Of a stretch of DNA of 64,000 nucleotides, positions 34,584 to 42,946 are shown in pieces (positions within the stretch are counted from its first letter, which is position 1; each line of letters starts with the position of its first letter). The position numbers and the translations under genes are program-made. The stretch is from Mesorhizobium sp. Root554 (lineage in GTDB: Bacteria; Pseudomonadota; Alphaproteobacteria; Rhizobiales; Rhizobiaceae): positions 2,617,445-2,681,444 of the forward strand of contig NZ_LMGA01000001.1 in the NCBI RefSeq assembly GCF_001427025.1, written 5' to 3'. The notes beneath the pieces were generated by a model. It worked only from the letters and a program-made list of their open reading frames with translations, was not told the DNA's origin and searched no databases.

Positions 34584-35378
34584 ATGAGCCTATCCGCTAC
34601 CATCGCCCCACATCTGCCTTACCTGCGAAGGTTTTCACGAGCCGTTTCGGGATCGCAGGAGAGCGGCGACGCAATGGTTGCGGCGATGCTGGAGGCAATC
34701 ATCGCCGATGTGGGGATTTTCCCGCGGGCTTCCAATGACCGCATTGCCCTCTACCGCATATTCGCCAAGCTGTTCACATCCGTGGCCATCCGCGTTCCCC
34801 AGGAACAGAGCCAATCCGCATGGGAGCAACGGGCAGTGACGAATCTCAATGCGCTGGCCCCGCTGCCGCGCCAGGCTTTTCTTTTGGTGGCCGTCGAAGG
34901 CTTCAGCGAGGCCGAAGCGGCCGAGGTCCTCGATGTCAGCGAAGAGGAGTTCACCGAGCTTCTGTCGCAGGCCAGCAACGAGATTTCACGGCAGGTCGCC
35001 ACCGATGTCCTCATCATCGAGGATGAGCCGCTGATCGCCATGGATATCGAGGAAATGGTCGAAAGCCTCGGCCACCGCGTCGTCGGAACGGCGCGTACCC
35101 ATGCGGAGGCTGTGGCCATGTTCGGCAAGACTCGCCCGAAGATGGTGCTGGCCGACATCCAGCTTGCCGATGGCAGTTCCGGGCTTGAAGCCGTCAACGA
35201 GATCCTCTCCTCGACCTCGGTGCCTGTGATCTTCATCACGGCATTCCCGGAGCGTCTGCTGACCGGCGAAAGGCCGGAGCCGGCCTTCCTGGTGACGAAG
35301 CCCTTCAACCCCGACATGGTCAAGGCGTTGATCAGCCAGGCGCTGTTTTTCGACCGCCATGCGAAAGCCGCCGCCTGA
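34584..35378 (+). CDS. phyR: PhyR: sigma-mimic anti-anti-sigma response regulator
   Basis: A 264-residue protein with an N-terminal ECF sigma-like domain (residues ~1-125: LPYLRRFSRAVSGSQESGDAMVAAMLE; ALAPLPRQAFLLVAVEGFSEAEAAEVL) lacking a functional DNA-binding helix, and a C-terminal receiver with IEDEPLIAMDIEEM, the phosphorylated aspartate in LADIQLADGSSG, and lysine in VTKPFNPD. On phosphorylation it binds NepR and frees EcfG. The ATG at 34584 follows GGGAGA. It is divergent from nepR-ecfG across paired EcfG promoters. Confidence 0.96.
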   Translation: MSLSATIAPHLPYLRRFSRAVSGSQESGDAMVAAMLEAIIADVGIFPRASNDRIALYRIFAKLFTSVAIRVPQEQSQSAWEQRAVTNLNALAPLPRQAFLLVAVEGFSEAEAAEVLDVSEEEFTELLSQASNEISRQVATDVLIIEDEPLIAMDIEEMVESLGHRVVGTARTHAEAVAMFGKTRPKMVLADIQLADGSSGLEAVNEILSSTSVPVIFITAFPERLLTGERPEPAFLVTKPFNPDMVKALISQALFFDRHAKAAA

Positions 35379-35411
35379 CGCTGCATTTCCTTCTCTTTTC
35401 GGCTAATCGAC

Positions 35412-35437
35412 GGAACTAACGCCACCGGCTTTGCGTT
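35412..35437 (+). promoter_or_regulatory. EcfG promoter of DUF1328 gene
   Basis: GGAAC (35412-35416), 17 bases, CGTT (35434-35437), 28 bp before the start at 35466. The spacer is 17 rather than 16. Confidence 0.82.
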
Positions 35438-35465
35438 TTGTCGCATCATTGGAAGGAGATGGAAC

Positions 35466-35630
35466 ATGCTTTATTGGGCGCTCGTTTTTCTGGTTGTAGC
35501 CATCATTGCGGGCGCGCTTGGATTCGGCGGTATTGCGGGAGCATCCGCCGGTCTCGCGAAGATATTGTTCTTTGTCTTCCTCGCCTTCCTGGTCATTTCG
35601 CTGCTGGCGGGTCTTTTCCGTCGCGCCTGA
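35466..35630 (+). CDS. DUF1328 (YtjA-like) small membrane protein
   Basis: A 54-residue protein consisting of two hydrophobic segments: [21 protein letters not shown], then [19 protein letters not shown], ending in RRA, which is the DUF1328/YtjA layout. AAGGAGAT is the ribosome site. The function is unknown; such proteins are frequent stress-induced products in alphaproteobacteria, and an EcfG promoter lies just upstream. Confidence 0.9.
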   Translation: MLYWALVFLVVAIIAGALGFGGIAGASAGLAKILFFVFLAFLVISLLAGLFRRA

Positions 35631-35739
35631 ACACTGGAAGCCGCACCCCCTCAAACGGTTTCCAGCCACCGCCGGGCAGTGTTCCGCAATGGAACGCCGT
35701 CCGGCGGAACTTTTTGGGATCAGCTTACGAATTGTCAAC

Positions 35740-35764
35740 GGAACCTATCCCTGCCTGTGCCGTT
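35740..35764 (+). promoter_or_regulatory. EcfG promoter of the HRxxN kinase
   Basis: GGAAC (35740-35744), 16 bases, CGTT (35761-35764), 64 bp before the kinase start at 35828. Confidence 0.85.
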
Positions 35765-35827
35765 CCAAGGAAATGGCATGGGAAAAACCGGATATTCCGT
35801 CTGAAACGAAGCTGGCAGGCCCCTGAG

Positions 35828-36817
35828 ATGTCTGAGGAAATCGTTAGCCTGCCGAGCGATCGAGGTGAGATGCTTGGCCGCGCAATGATGCATGCGCTGC
35901 GCAATGCCGGTGTTTCCGTTCTTTACCAGGATCCCGAACTCAAGGCTGTCTGGGCGCGCAACATGCGCGCCCCCTGGATGACAGAGGATGAAGACCGCAG
36001 CATCCTTTCCCCCTCCCAGAACGAACAAATCCTCACGTCGCGCCGCGCCGTGGTCGCCAACGGACAGTCCGAACGGTTCGAACTCACCGTCGTCGCCGAC
36101 GACAGGATCCGCTGGTTCGAGGTATGGGTCGATGCGGATCTGGACGAGACCGGCAAGATTCAGGGCGTGATTACGACCAAGATCGAAACGACAGAACAAA
36201 AGCAGCGCGAGCAGACCCTGAAAGTGTTGCTGCGCGAAGTCAGCCACCGTTCGAAGAACCTTCTGGCGATCATCCAGAGCATCGCCACCCAGACAGGTCG
36301 CTATTCGGAGACCATAAGCGACTTTCTCGGCCGCTTTCGCGGCAGGCTGCAATCCCTGGCCTCCTCCCAGGACCTCGTCACCTCCTCGAACTGGCGCGGC
36401 GCCGAGTTGCGGGAACTTGTGACGGGCCAGGTCGGCCGCTACGGGTTCGATCCCGCCCGCGCCCTCCGTTTCCAGGGCATGAACCCCTACATCAATCCCA
36501 ATGCAACGCTCCATATCGGCCTCGCCATGCACGAACTGGCGGTCAACTCGGTCAGCTACGGTGCGCTGTCGCAACCGGAAGGCTTCGTCGAAATCAGCGC
36601 CGATTTCGAGGCGGAAGGCGAAGGCAGGATACTTGTCCTGACCTGGCGCGAGGCGATCTCCGCCGGCGACAGCGTTCGCAATGAGCGCCGCTTCGGCAGC
36701 GTGGCGCTCGAGCGCGTTGTGCCGGCCTCGCTCAATGGCAGCGCCACGCTGGATATTTCCAACGACAGGCTGGAATATCGCCTCGTCGTTCCGCACGGAA
36801 ATTTCGAGGCAGCCTGA
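35828..36817 (+). CDS. PAS-type HRxxN (HWE) sensor histidine kinase
   Basis: A 329-residue soluble kinase. Residues ~20-125 resemble a PAS domain; the transmitter follows with phosphoacceptor LLREVSHRSKNLLAIIQSIATQT and an ATP-binding part with AMHELAVNSVSYGAL. The motif reads HRSKN, matching the HRxxN class that phosphorylates PhyR-type regulators. The start at 35828 is preceded by an EcfG promoter, which implies feedback: the pathway would boost its own sensor or a phosphatase. There is no membrane segment. Confidence 0.9.
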   Translation: MSEEIVSLPSDRGEMLGRAMMHALRNAGVSVLYQDPELKAVWARNMRAPWMTEDEDRSILSPSQNEQILTSRRAVVANGQSERFELTVVADDRIRWFEVWVDADLDETGKIQGVITTKIETTEQKQREQTLKVLLREVSHRSKNLLAIIQSIATQTGRYSETISDFLGRFRGRLQSLASSQDLVTSSNWRGAELRELVTGQVGRYGFDPARALRFQGMNPYINPNATLHIGLAMHELAVNSVSYGALSQPEGFVEISADFEAEGEGRILVLTWREAISAGDSVRNERRFGSVALERVVPASLNGSATLDISNDRLEYRLVVPHGNFEAA

Positions 36818-36910
36818 CCGCGTCTGCCTGTCGGTCTGGCTGTCGGCTTGCGTGAGACGCCCGGCATTCGACCAAGGTTGCCCGTCCATCCACTGACTTT
36901 TGCGCCCTAC

Positions 36911-36935
36911 GGAACTTCGGCGCGGGAAATCCGTT
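36911..36935 (+). promoter_or_regulatory. EcfG promoter of the 108-aa protein gene
   Basis: GGAAC (36911-36915), 16 bases, CGTT (36932-36935), 24 bp before the start at 36959. Confidence 0.82.
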
Positions 36936-36958
36936 TCTTGTGGCGAAAGGATCCAGCG

Positions 36959-37285
36959 ATGGAACATATTGCTGCAGTGCTTCTGATTATCGGCTGCTCG
37001 AACGATCTTTCCCAGTGCCGCGAACTGCCCGCACCGGTGACCATCTTCGAAACCGCGGACGAATGCATGAGCGAACGCCCGTTCACTCTGAATTCGATGG
37101 GAAAGGCGGCAGAACGGGTTCTGGGTACTTGCATCGCCGTGGACCCGGCTCTCGAAGAGGAAGAAGGTGAACTGGTCTGGAACGTCAATCCGGATGGGTC
37201 TCTCAATGCCGCTTTCGAAACGCCGGCAGTGGTTGTCGCATCAAATAACTTGCGCCAACAAAAAGACTATCTTAGCCAAGAATAG
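36959..37285 (+). CDS. EcfG-driven hypothetical protein with four cysteines
   Basis: A 108-residue protein beginning MEHIAAVLLIIGCSNDLSQC. A short hydrophobic stretch lies at the N-terminus; cysteines at roughly positions 13, 20, 36 and 57 could form disulfides if exported. The tail is acidic (ALEEEEGELVW). No family recognised. It is immediately behind an EcfG promoter. Confidence 0.7.
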   Translation: MEHIAAVLLIIGCSNDLSQCRELPAPVTIFETADECMSERPFTLNSMGKAAERVLGTCIAVDPALEEEEGELVWNVNPDGSLNAAFETPAVVVASNNLRQQKDYLSQE

Positions 37286-37376
37286 TCTATTGCGGCCGGC
37301 CACCGCCCTCTCGTGCTAGAGGTTGGAGGACATGCCGTAAGGCAGAGACGTTTTTCAAAGCGAGAGGAGTGACTTC

Positions 37377-37625
37377 ATGCGGAAGCTCATGTTGGCCGTT
37401 GCCGCCGTTGCGGCGCTTAGCGGCTGCACCACGACCGAACAGGACGTGGGTGTTGGTACGGCGGCAGGCGCGCTGATCGGCGGCGCCGTTGGCGGTGGTC
37501 GAGGCGCCCTTATCGGCGCCGCGGTCGGCGCCGGTTCAGGCCTTCTGGTGCGCAATCTGCGCAACGGCTATTGCCAGTACCGCAGCCCGCGGACGGGCCG
37601 TATCTATACGGCGCGTTGCAACTAA
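37377..37625 (+). CDS. Glycine-zipper lipoprotein
   Basis: An 82-residue lipoprotein: signal peptide with lipobox ALSGC (residues ~13-17), then a glycine-zipper domain (GVGTAAGALIGGAVGGGRGALIGAAVGAGSG) and a C-terminal part with NGYCQYRSPRTGRIYTARCN, which holds two cysteines. Similar small proteins anchor or bind lipids in the outer envelope; the role is unknown. GAGAGGAG precedes the ATG. Its terminator is at 37634-37662. Confidence 0.88.
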   Translation: MRKLMLAVAAVAALSGCTTTEQDVGVGTAAGALIGGAVGGGRGALIGAAVGAGSGLLVRNLRNGYCQYRSPRTGRIYTARCN

Positions 37626-37633
37626 GCATCGAG

Positions 37634-37662
37634 AAGAGGCCGGCTTTGCCGGCCTCTTTTTT
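37634..37662 (+). terminator. Intrinsic terminator of the lipoprotein gene
   Basis: AAGAGGCCGGC (37634-37644), TTT loop, GCCGGCCTCTT (37648-37658), followed by a T-run to 37662. Confidence 0.9.
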
Positions 37663-37674
37663 CCAGCCTTGATT

Positions 37675-39297
37675 CTAGGCCTTCAGCGGAATGCTGATGG
37701 CGACCTTGAGACCATCGGCGTGGAAATCGCGCTCGATGGTGCCGCGCAGTTCGCGCGTGATGTTCATGTCGATAAGCTTGGTGCCGAAACCGGTTGTCTG
37801 AGGCGCTTTGACATCCTTGCGGCCTGTCTCGCGCCAGTTGAGCCGAAGCATGCGGTTCTGCCCGATACCTTCGACGCGCCAATTGACCTTCAGCGCATCG
37901 GTGGAATTGCCGGCATCGCCATATTTAAGCGCGTTGGTGGCCAATTCGTGGAAAGTCAGACCCAGCGCCTGCGTGGTTGTCTCGTCCAATAGCACTTCCG
38001 GACCTGAAAGCAGGTCGTCGGGCAGATCCTTGCCGAACACCTGGCCCAGCTCGATTTGCAACAGGTCGCGGAGGTCGGCTTTCTGCCAGCGTGAGCGTGT
38101 CAGCATGTCCTGTGAGGCAGCCATGGCCTGCAGGCGCGCGGCGAAGGAATTGGAGAACTCCTTGATGTCGGCGGCGCCCGCCGCCGTTTGACGCGCCATC
38201 GCCAGCACGCGCGTGATCGAGTTCTTGATGCGATGCTTCATTTCCTGGAGCATCAGATCCTTCTCCAGCAGGCTCTTCTCGGATGTCTCGTGCATTTCTG
38301 CGACCGCCTCGAAGGCGCGCTGCTGGAAGCGGGCGACCAACGCAATGGCGCCTGCGAGCAGAAGGCCGAACAGGCCGAGCATGACCGGAATGCCGCGTGA
38401 GGATGGCGGCGAGAAACCGCTGGTTGGCCGGAACTGCACGACCCATTCGCGCCCGGCAACGGCAATTTTTCGGGTCACCACCAGATCGGCGCCGATGGAA
38501 TGGACCGGAGGGGTCTCCGATCGGAAGAGCAGGTTCTGGCCTTCGCCGCTGGTGTCATAGACCTCGATGTTGACCGGCAGTAGCGGGGCACGGTTCAGAG
38601 CAACCTGGAAAAGCTCCCGGGCGCGGAAGGCGGCGTAGAGGAAGCCGGTCGTCGCCGGGCGGTCGGCATCGATGCCGTCCGGCGCCGTCGCCGCGTTCAG
38701 ACGGACGAAGACGAGGAAACCGGTGAAGGTCTGACCGGCCTGCGTCGCTTGGCCGAGCACCACCGGGCCGGTCGCGTGCTGCTCGTCGTCCGTCATCGCC
38801 TTTTCCAGCGCCGCCCGTCGTTCGGGGTCGGTCGCCATATCGTAGCCGATGGCAGCGCGGTTCGAGGCATCCAGCGGCTCGAACATCACGATCGGCGTGC
38901 GCCATGGCAAGGTCGTCGCCGGATAGACCGCCCGCATCTCCCCGATATTGCGCTGAATCTCGCGCTGGGCGATGATTTCGTCGCCGGTTTTAACCAGCTT
39001 CAACATGCCGATGCCGCGCAAGCCGGCAAAATGGCCATCTATGTCGAGCGCGTTGAAGAACGAACTGAACTCGCTGCGCGAAACGTCGCTCTTGCGCACA
39101 TCGAACAGCGCCTTGGTCGAGCGCAGCAGCGAAAGATGGAGGTCGGCGCGGCTTTCGATGCGGTTCAGCGCATCGTCGGCGACCGCGTCGAACTTGATGC
39201 GCGCGGCTTCCTGCGTTGCGAAATAGGCGAACCCGGCCATCGCAAGGCTGATCAGCGCAACGGCGACAAACGCTATAACTGGGAAAAGTTTTTTCAA
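37675..39297 (-). CDS. CHASE-domain HRxxN sensor histidine kinase (PhyK candidate)
   Basis: A 540-residue membrane kinase: TM1 (residues ~5-27), periplasmic CHASE domain (~65-220), TM2 (~300-325, [22 protein letters not shown]) and a transmitter with [21 protein letters not shown] and [14 protein letters not shown]. With HRIKN it belongs to the HRxxN class. A membrane-bound kinase of this type next to phyR-nepR-ecfG is the strongest candidate for the main PhyR kinase. The start is TTG at 39297; no strong ribosome site is present, so the true N-terminus may differ. Confidence 0.9.
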   Translation of the reverse strand: MKKLFPVIAFVAVALISLAMAGFAYFATQEAARIKFDAVADDALNRIESRADLHLSLLRSTKALFDVRKSDVSRSEFSSFFNALDIDGHFAGLRGIGMLKLVKTGDEIIAQREIQRNIGEMRAVYPATTLPWRTPIVMFEPLDASNRAAIGYDMATDPERRAALEKAMTDDEQHATGPVVLGQATQAGQTFTGFLVFVRLNAATAPDGIDADRPATTGFLYAAFRARELFQVALNRAPLLPVNIEVYDTSGEGQNLLFRSETPPVHSIGADLVVTRKIAVAGREWVVQFRPTSGFSPPSSRGIPVMLGLFGLLLAGAIALVARFQQRAFEAVAEMHETSEKSLLEKDLMLQEMKHRIKNSITRVLAMARQTAAGAADIKEFSNSFAARLQAMAASQDMLTRSRWQKADLRDLLQIELGQVFGKDLPDDLLSGPEVLLDETTTQALGLTFHELATNALKYGDAGNSTDALKVNWRVEGIGQNRMLRLNWRETGRKDVKAPQTTGFGTKLIDMNITRELRGTIERDFHADGLKVAISIPLKA

Positions 39298-39404
39298 CGG
39301 TGGATGCGGGCCCTGCGGTTCCGCACCTTATTAGCAAGTCCTTACGCCAACACAATGGCGAGCGTCACACTGTCGCCGCAGAGCCGCGGGCCCCTTGTGC
39401 CGGT

Positions 39405-40193
39405 TCAGGCTGCGATCTTGAGCGCGCCGGGGCCAGGTATGGCGCCGGGCGGGCATTTGCCCAGGATGATCATGCCGAGCACCTCGTCCTGGGTGACGTC
39501 CTGCGTGCGTGCCGTGCCGACCACCTGCCCGTTCTTCATGACGCAGACCCGGTCTGCCAGGTCGAAGACATCGTGGATGTCGTGACTGATCAGGAAGATG
39601 CCGATGCCATCGGCCTTGAGTTGCTTCACCAGTTCGCCCACCTGGGCCGTTTCCTGTGGTCCAAGCGCCGCCGTCGGCTCGTCCATGATCAGGATACGGG
39701 CGTTGAACAGGATGGCCCGGGCGATGGCGACCGACTGCCGCTGGCCTCCGGAGAGCTTCACCACCGGCTCCTTGAAGCGCTGGAAGCGCGGGTTGAGCCG
39801 CCCCATCACCTTGCGGGCTTCCGCCTCCATGGCGACGTCGTCCAGCGTGTTGTACTGGGTCATGATCTCGCGGCCGAGAAACAGATTGGCAGCCGCATCG
39901 ACATTGTCCGCCAGCGCCAGCGTCTGGTAGATCGTCTCGATGCCGTATTTCTTGGCGTCGCGCGGATTGTTGATCTGCGCTTCCTCGCCATTGACGAATA
40001 TCTGCCCGGCATCGCGCTTGTAGGCGCCGGAGAGTATCTTGATGAAGGTCGACTTGCCGGCGCCATTGTGGCCGAGCAGCGCCACCACCTCGCCTGGATA
40101 GAGGTCGCAGGATGCGCTGTCGACGGCGCGGATGCCGCCGAAAGCGATGGAGATGTCCTTCATTTCGATGAGCGGAGTACCGGTTCGGTCCAT
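39405..40193 (-). CDS. Sugar ABC transporter ATPase, single-domain FrcA type
   Basis: A 262-residue ATPase with Walker [10 protein letters not shown], signature KLSGGQRQS, Walker [13 protein letters not shown] and H-loop LISHDIHD. Ribose/xylose family systems normally have a double-domain ATPase of ~500 residues; the single-domain form is that of rhizobial FrcA. It energises the permease at 40206-41522 and takes up the sugar presented by the XylF-like binding protein. It is the last gene of the binding protein-permease-ATPase operon. Confidence 0.93.
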   Translation of the reverse strand: MDRTGTPLIEMKDISIAFGGIRAVDSASCDLYPGEVVALLGHNGAGKSTFIKILSGAYKRDAGQIFVNGEEAQINNPRDAKKYGIETIYQTLALADNVDAAANLFLGREIMTQYNTLDDVAMEAEARKVMGRLNPRFQRFKEPVVKLSGGQRQSVAIARAILFNARILIMDEPTAALGPQETAQVGELVKQLKADGIGIFLISHDIHDVFDLADRVCVMKNGQVVGTARTQDVTQDEVLGMIILGKCPPGAIPGPGALKIAA

Positions 40194-40205
40194 GATCCTG
40201 CTCCC

Positions 40206-41522
40206 TCAGACGCGTTTGCGATAGAAAGTATCAAGCCAGACGGCGACGACAAGCACCGCGCCGACAACGATGTTCTGCAGCGGCGTGTCGATGCCCAACA
40301 GCACCATGCCCGATTGCAGCGACTGCATCAGCAGCGCGCCCAGCATGGCGCCGATCACAGTTCCCGAACCGCCGGCGAGCGACGTGCCGCCGATGACCGC
40401 CGCCGCGATGACCAGCAGTTCGTCCAGCGTGCCCAGCGAGTTGGTCGAAGCATTGAGGCGGGCCGAGGAAATCGCCGCGGCGATGGCGCCCAGGACGCCC
40501 ATGATCATGAACACCTTCATGGTCACCCAACGCGTGTTGATGCCGGCGAGGCTGGCCGCCTCCGGGTTGCCGCCGATGGCGAAGACGTAACGTCCGAAAC
40601 GCGTGCGGTTGGTGACGAAGGTCATGACGATGCCGACAATGACCGCGATCAGCACCGGAATGGCGATGCCGTGGGCGATGAACAGTCCGCCTTCCGGAAC
40701 CGGGATGCCGCTGGCCTCGGCGTAGCGTTTCACGATGCCAGCCGGCCAGGGATAGGAATTGGCGATCCAGACGGCGCCAAGGATGACCGCACAGGCAACC
40801 GCGCCGAGGAAGGCTTCAGCCCATACGGGGCGGAGCGGGAATTTGAAGCGCTTGCGCTGGGTGCGTCCGTTGAGAAGCAGCCCGACCACCGCGGCGCAGG
40901 CGACCAGCCCTACGACCCAGCTCCACATCGAGCCGATCGATCCAGCCGGCCCGCCGCCCATGAGCTGGAAGGTCGAGTCGAGCGGCGCAACCGTCTGTCC
41001 GCTGGTGACCCACCACGCAGCGCCACGCCAGACCAGTAGGCCGCCCAGCGTGACGATGAAGGCCGGGACGTCGAGATAGGCGATGATGAAACCCTGGAAC
41101 GCGCCGATCAGAAGGCCCACCGCCACGCCAACCGCCAGCGCAATGACCCAGATCCAGGGGTTTCCGAGATCGAACCCCATGACGCGGATCAGTATATGCG
41201 CCTGCGTCACGCCCATGATCATGCCGACGACGCCTTCCAGCGAGCCGACTGATAGGTCGATGTTGCGCATGACGATGACCAGCACCATGCCGGTGGCCAT
41301 GATGGCGACCGAGGACGACTGCACCGAAAGGTTCCAGAGATTTCGCGGCGTCAGGAACAGGCCGCCTGAAAGGAAATGAAGTCCGACCCAGATGATGATC
41401 AATGCGGCGACCATCCCGAGCATGCGGGTGTCGAGCTCGGTCGCCTGAAGAAAGCGGCCGACGGCATTGAGCTCGGAAGCGCGGGCCTGGTCCGCGCGGG
41501 CGCTGGACGTCGAATCTGTCAT
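40206..41522 (-). CDS. Sugar ABC transporter permease, XylH-like
   Basis: A 438-residue permease of the ribose/xylose class (BPD_transp_2-like) with 10 or more membrane segments. It has the family motif pattern near YLDVPAFIVTLGGLLVWRG and INTRWVTMKVFMIMGVLGA, where the ATPase interacts. The length is that of XylH rather than RbsC (~320), because of an insertion in the centre. It lies 12 bp upstream of the ATPase gene. Confidence 0.92.
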   Translation of the reverse strand: MTDSTSSARADQARASELNAVGRFLQATELDTRMLGMVAALIIIWVGLHFLSGGLFLTPRNLWNLSVQSSSVAIMATGMVLVIVMRNIDLSVGSLEGVVGMIMGVTQAHILIRVMGFDLGNPWIWVIALAVGVAVGLLIGAFQGFIIAYLDVPAFIVTLGGLLVWRGAAWWVTSGQTVAPLDSTFQLMGGGPAGSIGSMWSWVVGLVACAAVVGLLLNGRTQRKRFKFPLRPVWAEAFLGAVACAVILGAVWIANSYPWPAGIVKRYAEASGIPVPEGGLFIAHGIAIPVLIAVIVGIVMTFVTNRTRFGRYVFAIGGNPEAASLAGINTRWVTMKVFMIMGVLGAIAAAISSARLNASTNSLGTLDELLVIAAAVIGGTSLAGGSGTVIGAMLGALLMQSLQSGMVLLGIDTPLQNIVVGAVLVVAVWLDTFYRKRV

Positions 41523-41616
41523 GAAATCCTCCCACCGGTTTGCCGTCTGGCGCGGATGCCGGAAGCCGATCGTAGCTGCATTCCCTTCGTCCCGGAAGCG
41601 GAAAGCACCTTGAGAA

Positions 41617-41642
41617 ACGCCGCGACCGTGAGGCCGCGGCGT
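41617..41642 (-). terminator. Intercistronic hairpin after the binding-protein gene
   Basis: ACGCCGCG (41617-41624) and CGCGGCGT (41635-41642) form a stem after the xylF-like stop on the minus strand. As in many ABC operons it may stabilise the binding-protein message or partly terminate, giving more binding protein than permease. Confidence 0.6.
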
Positions 41643-41667
41643 CGTTTGCTGGACAAGGGCCTGCGGC

Positions 41668-42708
41668 TTAGTTGCAGACCGAAACGCTGCCGGCCTTCAC
41701 GCCGGTGCAGACCGCGTCCTTGGAAATCCAGCCGGCGTCGATGACGACGTTCAGATTGTCCTTGGTGATGGCGACCGGGGTCAGAAACACCGACTTGACG
41801 GTGTTTCCGCCAGGCGTGGTGAAATCCTTTGCCCCGGCGATGTCGCCCATGGCCTTGCCGTCGGCGAGCTGCGAGGCGATTTCGGCGGCGTTCTTGCCAA
41901 GATCGCGCGCATCCTTGAACACCGACACCGTCTGCGTACCCAGCGCGATACGGTTCAGCGCGGCATGGTCAGCGTCCTGGCCCGAAACCGGAACCGAGCC
42001 GGCAAGGCCCTGTGCCTGAAGCGCTGCGATTGCGCCGCCGGCGGTGCCGTCATTGGCAGCAACGACAGCGTCGACCTTGTTGTCGTTGGCAGTCAGGAAC
42101 TGCTCCATGTTCTTCTGGGCGTTGGCAGGCAGCCAGCCGTCGGTATAGGCCTCGCCGACATTCTTGATCTTGCCGGCGTCGATGGCGCCCTTGAGAACTT
42201 CCATGGCGCCAGCGAACAGGAAATCGGCGTTCGGATCGGCGCCCGAACCCTTGATGAACACGTAGTTGCCTTCCGGCTTGACAGCGAACACGGCCTTCGC
42301 CTGCAAACGGCCGACTTCCGTGTTGTCGAAGGTCAGGTAAAAGGCATCCTTGTTTTCGATCAGGCGGTCGTAGCCAACCACCGGAATGCCTTCGTCGACG
42401 GCCTTCTGCACAGCCGGACCAATGGCGGAAGCGTCCTGCGCCAGGATGATGAGCGCGTTGGCGCCCTGGCTGATCAGGCTTTCCACATCGGCAAGCTGCT
42501 TGGTCGGGTTGGACTGGGCGTCGGCGGAGATGTATTTATCGCCAGCGGCTTCGATAGCCTTCTTCATGGCCGCCTCGTCGGTCTTCCAGCGCTCTTCCTG
42601 GAAGTTGGACCAGGACACGCCGATTACCTTGTCTTTCGCATGGGCGACGGACGCCAGCGTCAAAGACAAAGCAACACCCGCCAACATGGCGGTTGCAAAT
42701 TTCCTCAT
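41668..42708 (-). CDS. Sugar ABC transporter substrate-binding protein, XylF-like
   Basis: A 346-residue periplasmic binding protein with signal peptide [19 protein letters not shown] (cleaved after AHA). Type I binding-protein features include [40 protein letters not shown] and [15 protein letters not shown]. It resembles XylF more than RbsB. Together with the permease and ATPase it should import D-xylose or a related sugar. Two operators for the divergent ROK regulator lie upstream. Confidence 0.92.
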   Translation of the reverse strand: MRKFATAMLAGVALSLTLASVAHAKDKVIGVSWSNFQEERWKTDEAAMKKAIEAAGDKYISADAQSNPTKQLADVESLISQGANALIILAQDASAIGPAVQKAVDEGIPVVGYDRLIENKDAFYLTFDNTEVGRLQAKAVFAVKPEGNYVFIKGSGADPNADFLFAGAMEVLKGAIDAGKIKNVGEAYTDGWLPANAQKNMEQFLTANDNKVDAVVAANDGTAGGAIAALQAQGLAGSVPVSGQDADHAALNRIALGTQTVSVFKDARDLGKNAAEIASQLADGKAMGDIAGAKDFTTPGGNTVKSVFLTPVAITKDNLNVVIDAGWISKDAVCTGVKAGSVSVCN

Positions 42709-42769
42709 GATTTCCTCCCTGCGCCGCTCGGCGCTGACTAATTGGCCTTAAGACCCGTACAGAAGCTCT

Positions 42770-42790
42770 TTTTTTCGAGCCTCAAAAAAA
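42770..42790. promoter_or_regulatory. Degenerate ROK operator in the xylF-like leader
   Basis: TTTTTTCGAG (42770-42779), five bases later CAAAAAAA. This matches the perfect palindrome at 42841-42865 in 17 of 21 positions; the right half carries CA instead of CG. The centre lies 73 bp from the other, about seven helical turns. Confidence 0.7.
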
Positions 42791-42840
42791 ATCATGACGT
42801 AAGGATTGGCAGCTGTCAACGGATTTCCTTTTCGGATTTC

Positions 42841-42865
42841 TATTTTTTCGAGTTCCGAAAAAATA
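42841..42865. promoter_or_regulatory. Primary ROK operator
   Basis: TATTTTTTCG, AGTTC, CGAAAAAATA: a perfect 10-bp-arm palindrome between the xylF-like gene and the ROK regulator gene. The AT-rich ends and central CG are typical of NagC/Mlc/XylR-type sites. Confidence 0.85.
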
Positions 42866-42946
42866 ATGACAGCCCGCGTGGCTTCTGCCACAATTGACAT
42901 CTTGCCGATTGCCGTGCCCTAGCAATCGCAAGGGGAGGAAATAACG

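Noticed and set aside
37327..37352. AGGAC-N17-CGTT before the glycine-zipper lipoprotein
   Set aside because: One mismatch in the -35 core; without expression data it is too weak to call an EcfG promoter, although the location is suggestive.
39296..39322. GGAAC-N18-CGTT on the minus strand at the start of the CHASE kinase
   Set aside because: The spacer of 18 is out of range and the CGTT overlaps the apparent start codon, so a transcript from here would lack the start.
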